Assembly (NCBI GenBank): GCA_930367215.1
Contig: OV884058.1
Location: 195,194,208 to 195,258,207 of the forward strand
Length of the DNA stretch: 64,000 bases
Direction: 5' to 3'
Origin: Pollenia angustigena
Taxonomy: Eukaryota; Arthropoda; Insecta; Diptera; Polleniidae
Below are positions 57,222-64,000 of this stretch, piece after piece (the stretch's first letter is position 1; each line of letters starts with the position of its first letter). A model generated the notes under the pieces. That model had not been told where the DNA came from. It searched no databases and saw only the letters and a list, made by a program, of their open reading frames with translations. The position numbers and the translations under genes were made by a program.

Positions 57222-58429
57222 TCTATATACATATATAAAAGAAAGTCGTGTTAGTTACACCACTTATAACTCAAGAACGGCAGAACAGATTTGGCTGAAA
57301 ATTGGTAGGGAGGTAGCTTAGAGCCAGGAGACGGACATAGGATACTTTTGCCCCGCCCACTTTTACGCCCACTTTTTTCGATTTACCTAAAATCAGAAAA
57401 CGGCTCCATCGAGTTGACTAATTTTTCTTTCAAATCTTCGTATTAATCCATTTTAAGTTTTCATCGATAGAAAAATTTACCACGCCTACTTTTACGCCCA
57501 CTTTTTCTATTAAGCGCATAAATTGAGAACGGCTTGACCGATTTGGACGATTTTTTCTTTAAAATGATCGCCATGGTCCAACTTAGGGTTTTACGGAAAG
57601 AAAATTTTGCCCCGCCCACTTTTACGCCCACTTTTTTCGATTTACCTAAAATCAAAAAACTGCTCCATCGATTTGACTAATATCTTTCAAATGTTCGTAT
57701 TAATCCATTTTAAGTTTTCATCGATAGAAAAATTTACCACGCCTACTTTTACGCCCACTTTTTCTATTAAGCGCATAACTGGAGAACGACTTGACCGATT
57801 TGGACGATTTTGATTTGACTAATTTATCTTTCAAATGTTCGTATTAATCCATTTTAAGTTTTCATCGATAGAAAAATTTACCACGCCTACTTTTACGCCC
57901 ACTTTTTCTATTAAGCGCATAACTGGAGAACGACTTGACCGATTTGGACGATTTTTTCTTCAAAATGATCGCCATGGTTTAACTTAGGTTTTTACGGAAA
58001 GAAAATTTTGCCCCGCCCACTTTTACGCCCACTTTTTTCGATTTACCTAAAATCAAAAAACTGCTCCATCGATTTGACTAATTTTTCTTTTAACTGTTCG
58101 TATTAATTTATTTTACGTTTTCATCGAAAGAAAAAATTACCACGCCTACTTTTACGCCCACTTTTTCTATTAAGAGCATGATTTGAGAACGGCTTGACCG
58201 ATTTGGACGATTTTTTCTTTAAAATTATCGCCATGGTCCAACTTATTCTTTTTTGACTGAGCCCATATCCACACCATATGTAAGTTATTTTTTAAAAAAA
58301 ATTTATGATAGGTATTCCATGGATTTTTATTTTAAAGGCCGTAAATTTCGTTAAATGCTCAATTTAAATCGTGTGGTAATACAAAACTAATGTTTACTTA
58401 GGGCCAGCAACGTAGACCGGGTCAGCTAG
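57222..58429 (+). mobile_element. Non-autonomous Helitron, 1208 bp
   Basis: It starts TCTATATACATATATAAAAG and ends GGGTCAGCTAG, inserted between A and T. CCCGCCCACTTTTACGCCCA recurs at 57352, 57611 and 58012 (period about 259), with an extra 142-bp direct duplication at 57671-57952. No Rep/helicase. Confidence 0.85.
57671..57954. repeat. 142-bp tandem duplication in the Helitron
   Basis: Units start at 57671 and 57813 (ATTTGACTAAT ... GACTTGACCGATTTGGACGA) and are almost identical. Confidence 0.9.
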
Positions 58430-58587
58430 TTTATTATATATGTATTCGTTTTACTTGAATATTTACATATTAGGTTACCAAAAAACTAACATTGAGTCCT
58501 CGAAATTTTGACAACAAATGGGGCATTTTATTATATCCTGACCTCCTGCAATGGCAACTGCCTGCAGTTTAAGCACGCCAGGTACAA

Positions 58588-58925
58588 GGATTACCTCCTC
58601 TATGGTATAACAAACATCGGCTTCGCTAACAAAAGCAAACACCGGCTTCGCTAACTAAAGCTTCTCTGCATAGCCGGCCTTCGGCCGGTCGCAAGGATTT
58701 TATACTCTATGGTATAACAAACACCGGCTTCGCTAACTAAAGATTCTCTGCATAGCCAGCCTTCGGCCGGGCGCAAGGATTTTATACTCTATGGTATAAC
58801 AAACACCGACTTCGCTAACTAAAGCTTCTCCGCATAGCCGGCCTTCGGCCGCGCGCAAGGATTTTCTCCTCTATGGTATAACAAACACCGGCTTCGCTAA
58901 CTAAAGCTTCACTGCATAGCCGGTA
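58588..58925. repeat. 82-83-bp GC-rich tandem array, 4 copies
   Basis: Copies start at 58588 (rearranged), 58694, 58777 and 58859. Each contains ACCGGCTTCGCTAACTAAAG and the palindrome CCGGCCTTCGGCCGG. The base composition is far above the surrounding average. It lies just after the Helitron end, inside R1. Confidence 0.92.
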
Positions 58926-59964
58926 ACCATAAGACACTGCAATTGCAATTAGCAAAATTTTCTTCTTTGATAAACTTAAGTCATTGTATTCAAATAGTTT
59001 GAAATATCCCGTTATAAATACCGTTTAAAATTTTAAACAATTCTAAGAAATTGCAAATAATTGAAAATGAAAAAACTCCCACAAAAAATGAAATAACTCC
59101 CACAGCAAATGAAATAACACCGAAAACCAAAATAAAATGAAATAACTTCCACGTTAATTTTTTCGGGGACTTATTTCATTTGGATTTTATTTCATTATGA
59201 AATAACTCCCAGGCAAAAAGTAAAATAACTTCCAAAAAAATTAAATAAAACCGAGAGGGCTGGGAGCTATTTCATAATGAAATTACTCCCACATTTGTAT
59301 GAAAAAGTTTTGGGTATAATTTCATTTTTTTCTTGGGACTTATTGCACCTGGGAGTTATTGCATGGAGCCATTTAGATCAATAAATGTCAGAAGTTAATG
59401 ACAGTTAAAACGTAACTATAAAAATTAATGGAAATATACAATAATTATAATGAAAAAAGTTTCACCATTTTTAAGGTGCAAACTATAAAAATAGTGTAAC
59501 TCGGAAACTGTAGGACAAAATTCCATTTTTGTTTTCCTTAATTGTTTAAAACTTATCGGTATTCAAAATCGCGTCACTAGTTTTTATACCTTTTATATAA
59601 ATTAGAATAGTAATAAACCGTTTTTACAGAATTTGTTAAAAAATTACAAAAGAACTTAATATGTGGAATCGTAATGGACAAAAATATTTCCGGAACTTAA
59701 AGTTTTTGCATATGGAAATAAAGTTTGGGAAATTTTCTTTAGAAATATTCGGTCAAAATATTAAATGATCGTGGTTATTGACAAAGTTATGAGTCAAGTT
59801 TGAAAAAAGGCCGAAAAACCAGATTTTTAACAAAGACTTGATTTGCACGACCTCTAAACCGCTTCCTAAAAATCTAAAAAAAAATTCAAAAATACTGGAA
59901 CCTATAAGCTTTCAAATTATGCTTGAGCCTATGACAAAAAAAATTTTGGAACACCCTAATACAC

Positions 59965-60628
59965 TAGGGGTGGATTAGTGTTATATGGAAATCCTTAGCA
60001 GCAGCATTTCGAGACGCTAGAAGCCCCAATTTTGTGAAGTTTGGAAAAAAAACGCTTGATGGTAGGATGATGGGTAGGTGTCGGTTTTTTTAGTTTTTGT
60101 CAATAAGCTAAAGCGTTTTTGAGTTTTGCAAACATATGTTGTGCAACTCCGCCATTTTCGAAATTTTTGTATGGGGACCACCCTAATGAATAAAGATGGA
60201 GACTAGGTATGTTCTGAAAAAATGCTCGGGTTGCAAAAATATTGGAGGTCCTTCATATATTTGACTCCTCTAGGGCCACTCTGGTGCTAGTTAGGGCGGT
60301 GGCGGGTAATTTTATAAAAAATAATATTTAGAATGGGAGGCCCTTTAAGGAGCATAGAAAGGAAGTAAGTATTTAATTAAAAATGTAGAGAGGGAAATAT
60401 TAGTGGGAGTCAGTCTTACAATCTACCCTCAAGAAGCGACTCAGGGACAGTTGTGAAGCTTTTATTGGCTTTTGTATCGTTTTCCCCTAATTTTGACCAC
60501 GATGAGGAGCCATTTACCCCAATCCCACCCCCCTTATTTTTTGGCTCATGCGTTTTTTTTTACAAACTTCACAAATCTGGGGGTTCTAGCGTGTCGAAAT
60601 CAAAAAGTCGTGCACTAATCCATACCTA
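59965..60628. mobile_element. Foldback-type element E2, 664 bp
   Basis: Ends TAGGGGTGGATTAGT / TAGGTATGGATTAGT; arms share CGCTAGAAGCCCC / CGCTAGAACCCCC and TTTGTGAAGTTTG. Right flank ATGTACAC (60629-60636). The interior resembles the centre of E4 (GGAGRCCCTT, GTCRGTCWTACA). No ORF. Confidence 0.82.
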
Positions 60629-61042
60629 ATGTACACGCAGAAAAGTTTGTACTAGAGTTGTCAATTATTCGCCTTTCAACTTTGTTCGAATAATTCAAAT
60701 AATTGTTTTTGTTCGTTCGATCAAAAGATTAAATCTAAAAAGTTATTCGATTAATCGATGTGAACAACGAATAAAAAAAACTTGTTTTTACAATAAAGTT
60801 ACTATGGAAAATCTTCCATTCCATCCGCTATGACTTCTTCTTCTTTTTGATGCATAACATTTTCCATCTTAACTCCATATCGTTGTATTACTTAAAGGCA
60901 TCGCAAAACCCTTAATTCCTTAATAATCATATATTACTCTGGATTTTCGAAAGGCGTTGGTAAACGTACCATCTTCAGGCAAACTTCTGTCTACTATTTC
61001 TTCTAAAGAACAGCCGCTGTCTCTCATAAGATATTTTCCATT

Positions 61043-61170
61043 GTGCCAAGTTCGGCATCTCTTGATGTCGTTGGATTATTTTCCACTACATTGTTTTTAT
61101 TTAATGGTAATATTGTTACACCAACGCAAATGGTAAAGATATTCTCACCTAAAAACATAAGAGTTGAGCA
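61043..61170 (+). pseudogene. hAT transposase C-terminal relic
   Basis: PSSASLDVVGLFST followed by GNIVTPTQMVKIFSPKNIR resembles the hAT dimerisation region (PxTSxxxERxFSxAGNIVTPxR...LSP), with a short insertion or deletion between the two parts. The downstream sequence 61148-61210 is repeated inverted at 61314-61376, so the end of the element is rearranged. Confidence 0.55.
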
Positions 61171-61376
61171 TCAAGAGATTAAACGTGTGAAAGCAGACTT
61201 ACAGTTCTTGTGGCGCTTCATTAGACGAAATATTCTGATTGCATCAACGTATGTCCGTGCTAAAATCATGGAAGAGGACATGCATTGATACAATTAGTAT
61301 ATTTCTTCTCATAAAGAACTGTAAGTCTGCTTTCACACGTTTCATCTTTGATATTTAACTCTTATGTTTTTAGGTG
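61148..61376. repeat. 63-bp inverted duplication
   Basis: ACCTAAAAACATAAGAGTT ... GCAGACTTACAGTTCTT at 61148-61210 is present inverted at 61314-61376 with few changes and about 100 bp between. Confidence 0.85.
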
Positions 61377-61732
61377 GAGAAGAAAGAAGGAAGGGGGTTG
61401 GTACGAAGACGCCTGTACTCGGTCAGTACGCTTTGTTTGTTTTTATTCGTTGGTATATTCACAACGATATTAATTACAACCAGGGCTATGGCAACAATAT
61501 TTCTTAACTTTCCTATATTTTGTATAAAATCACTAAAAACGTATGAGAATAAATCAAATTCTAAGCTTTCATTTAATTTATTTTCTATTAAAAAAAAAAC
61601 ATTAAAAACATTAATTAATCGATTTATTCGTTAATCGAAAATCATCGTTTTAAATTTATTCGAACAAGAGTTTGGTTTTGTTTGATCGATTAATCGAATT
61701 ATTCTTAATCGGTTGACAACTCTAGTTTGTAC

Positions 61733-62152
61733 ATTAGCTTCGTTACAAGGTATATGGTAAATGGTAAATATGGTAAAAAATATCTTTTGGAGAACCCCTC
61801 TAAAATGTGCCAATAGCCTAGAAAATGCGATTGACAAAGTTTAAGCCCAATCGAATAACGCCAACATGTGTCTCATTGAGCATTAATTAGGGAAAAACAG
61901 CGATTTTTCACTAAAATTCGTATTTCTTTGTCCTTATAACCGAAGCCATTCATTCTAGGAACCTGACTCGAGTCTTATTTTATAGGAAATTTTATTCTTA
62001 TTAGTTTTGATCTTTGTAATTTTTTGGCTGAAACTGTTATTTTTCACACTATTTAGCATTTATCAGATCGTAGTGGATATCTCAATAATTGCAGAATAGT
62101 GTTCAAACACTTTTAACGGATTTTTATCCTATGTTGTAAAATAAAACAATTC
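61733..62152. other. Spacer
   Basis: No gene or repeat I can support. Confidence 0.45.
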
Positions 62153-63377
62153 AGAAAGTATAGTCGGTCAAGCCCGACCATATGATACCCAGCACCACAG
62201 TATTTAAAAACACATCATGCTTTTGTGTCCATATAAATATAGATTTATCTATGTTTATAAACTTCATGAAAATCGGTTTGAAAGTTTGTGAGAGGCAGAA
62301 ATTGCCCCCTACCTCCCCTTGTGGTCTTATTTTTGAAAAACTCTATAGCTTTTGTATCTATATAGATATGGATCTTTGTATTTTTTAAAGTTCATTAATA
62401 TCCCCAATAAGCACACATTTTTTGTGAATTCCAATGTTGGAATTCCAGTGTAAATCCAAGCTTGAATAACATTTGAAATCCATCCTCTGCTAGCGAGTTT
62501 AAAAATAAAACTTGCGAGCACAAATTTTAAAACGAGCGAGTTGGCTCGAATTGTGCTCGCGAGTCGAATTTTTTCCTACCCTGGTTATAACACAATATAA
62601 ATACTGTTGTAACATTGCTTGAATAAAACTTAAATTCCATGCTTGAATTCAACGGTAAAAACAGGTTCGTGTCAACTTGAATTCCACTGCAATTCCATGC
62701 TTGAATTCAAGTGTAAAAACAGGTTCGGTTTAACTTGAATCGCACTGTTATTCAAGGCTGGAATTACACTGTAAAGGTACTGTTTTGTTCGACTGTAATT
62801 CAATGGTTAATTTTGCTGGATTCGCTATTGAATTCAACTGTGTTTCAACTGCAATTCAACACTGGAAATTGGAAATTGTGACTGGATTTCAAATGCAATT
62901 CCACTTGAATTCCAGCCAAAATGCTTATTGGGTCGGTTTGAGAGGCAGAAATTGCCCCTATTTCACCTCGTGATCCTATTTTTTAAAAAATGCGTACCTT
63001 TTGTGTCCATATATGTATGGTTTTATCTATGTTTTAAATTTCATTTAAATCGGTTTGATAGTTTCTGTAGGAAGAAATTTCCCCTTATCTTCCCTCGTGG
63101 TCCTACGATTTGGCCCATTTTCAATAGACTTGGTTCTTGTGCCAATAGGAACCTATGTCCCAAATTTTATCAAATTATATCCAAAATTGCGACCTGTACT
63201 TTGCGCACAAGGTTACATGGACAGCCAGCCTGCCAGCCGAACGGATATCGCTAGTTTGACTCAGAAAGTGATTCTGAGTCTATCGGTATACTTTTAGGAG
63301 GATCTAGGACCAATATTTTAAGGCGTTACACACATCAGCACAAATGAATAATACCCCCTATTATGGTGTGGGTATAA
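62153..63377 (-). mobile_element. DINE-type element, second subfamily, with nested MITE
   Basis: Minus-strand reading begins TATACCCACACCATAATAGG and ends with GTCGGGCTTGACCGAC and TACTTTCT. Interrupted at 62403-62932. Head to head with the next copy. Confidence 0.85.
62403..62932. mobile_element. Inverted-repeat MITE, CCCAATAAGC ends
   Basis: CCCAATAAGC at the left and GCTTATTGGG at the right. At most a 2-bp (TC) duplication. The interior is packed with GGAATTCCA and TTGAATTCAA words and contains a 58-bp tandem duplication (62636 and 62694). Comparison with 29750 shows the uninterrupted host sequence. Confidence 0.82.
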
Positions 63378-63385
63378 AAATATAT

Positions 63386-64000
63386 TTATACCCACACCAC
63401 AATAATGGATAGGGTATTATGCATTTGTGCTGATGTGTGTAACGCCTTAAGATAATGGTCCTAGACTCACCTTTAAGTATACCGATCGATTCAGAATCAC
63501 TTTCTGAGTCGAACTAACGATGTCCGTCCGGCTGGCAGGCTGGCTGGCTGTCCAAGTAACCTTGTGCGCAAAGCACAAGTCGCAATTTTGGAGATAGTTT
63601 GATAAAATTTGGTACATAGATTCTTATTGGCACAAGGACCAAGCCTATTGAACATGGACCGAATCCACGAGGAAAGATAAGGGGAAATATCTTCATCTCA
63701 GAAACTATCAAACCGATTTTAATGAAATTTTAAACATGGATAGAAAATAGGACCACAAGGGAAATAGGGGCAATTTCTGCCTCTCAAACCGATATTAATG
63801 AAATTTAAAACATAGATAGATATATATCTGTATGGATACATAAGCTATACAGTTTTTCAAAAATAGGACCACAAGGGGAGCTAGGGGGCAATTTCTCTCA
63901 AGCTTTCCAACCGCTTTTAATGAAGTTTATAAAGATAGATAAATCCATATTTATATGAACACATGAGCACACATGAGTTAAAAAATTCCTTTAAAACAAC
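63386..64000 (+). mobile_element. DINE-type element, second subfamily, cut by window end
   Basis: Starts TATACCCACACCACAATAAT and runs out of the window. An opposite-strand copy of 62153-63377, with only 8 bp between their 5' ends. Confidence 0.88.

Larger units (their letters stand above)
56959..59370. mobile_element. Word-array element R1, GGCTCCRTGCAATAACTCC ends
   Basis: Inverted ends run GGCTCC, RTGCAATAACTCCCAG, GTGCAATAAGTCCCA. 8-bp duplication GTTTAGAT / ATTTAGAT (7 of 8) at 56951-56958 and 59371-59378. Both halves consist almost wholly of GAAATAACTCCCA variants in both orientations. Hosts a Helitron and a tandem array. No transposase. Confidence 0.85.
55670..59958. mobile_element. 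Foldback-type element E1 hosting a decayed ORF and nested elements
   Basis: Ends TAGGGTGTYCC, with arms of about 200 bp or more (left 55670-55870; right 59770-59958) sharing GGTTTAGAGGTCGYGCAAAT and a TTTTCGGCCTTTTTT phrase. Left flank ATGTACAC (55662-55669); right flank ATACAC (59959-59964), a two-base-shorter form of the same target. It contains the coding relic at 56286-56930 and the element 56959-59370. Confidence 0.85.
60653..61724 (+). mobile_element. Decayed hAT element, 1072 bp
   Basis: Ends TAGAGTTGTCAA / TAGAGTTGTCAA with an exact 8-bp duplication GTTTGTAC (60645-60652, 61725-61732). Subterminal TTCGATTAATCGA words. It holds a plus-strand relic of the transposase C-terminus. Confidence 0.93.

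Overview
The window reads as AT-rich, intron-era insect DNA dominated by transposable elements. DINE-1-like (Helentron-type) repeats, with TATACCC starts and a short hairpin just before a CTTACTTGTTTT end, recur many times. Together with hAT, pogo-like, PIF/Harbinger-like, piggyBac-like, Helitron, Penelope and LINE remnants they suggest a dipteran, probably a calyptrate fly. That assignment is inference from repeat style, not from a host gene. I see no ordinary multi-exon host gene. The best host candidates are one terminal exon (38114-38443, minus) and two weaker ones (21388-21651 minus, 44510-44740 plus).

Layout. 1-958: tandem satellite of about 118 bp. 2707-10345: DINE-like copies, a foldback element (3937-6301), an intact 665-aa RAG1/Transib-type transposase (6469-8466, minus), and a three-level nest at 8836-10345. 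11270-13890: three small inverted-repeat elements and a tRNA-like/SINE relic. 15876-17668: 5'-truncated LINE with a 513-aa reverse transcriptase ORF. 17922-25537: inverted-repeat elements, a tandem duplication with internal deletion, and a MITE with its empty site preserved nearby. 25798-33435: a seven-component nest inside a TTAA-flanked MITE, including a hAT element (26104-28752) with a perfect 8-bp target duplication and a nearly intact transposase. 33789-36487: second foldback element. 37092-44495: Penelope scrap, host-like exon, MITEs and a second hAT. 45494-55000: more nests, a LINE scrap and a decayed second copy of the RAG1/Transib-like gene. 55670-61724: two foldbacks in tandem sharing one target site, then a third hAT. 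62153-64000: two DINE-type elements head to head.

How it fits together. Most elements can be delimited to the base by terminal inverted repeats plus target duplications, so relative insertion order can be read directly. Eight insertions carry 8-bp duplications that mostly fit the hAT pattern nTnnnnAn, and eight short elements carry TTA/TAA duplications. A cross-cutting feature is that many unrelated-looking elements are filled with a private 8-15 bp word in both orientations. Two of them share the same core but use different words.
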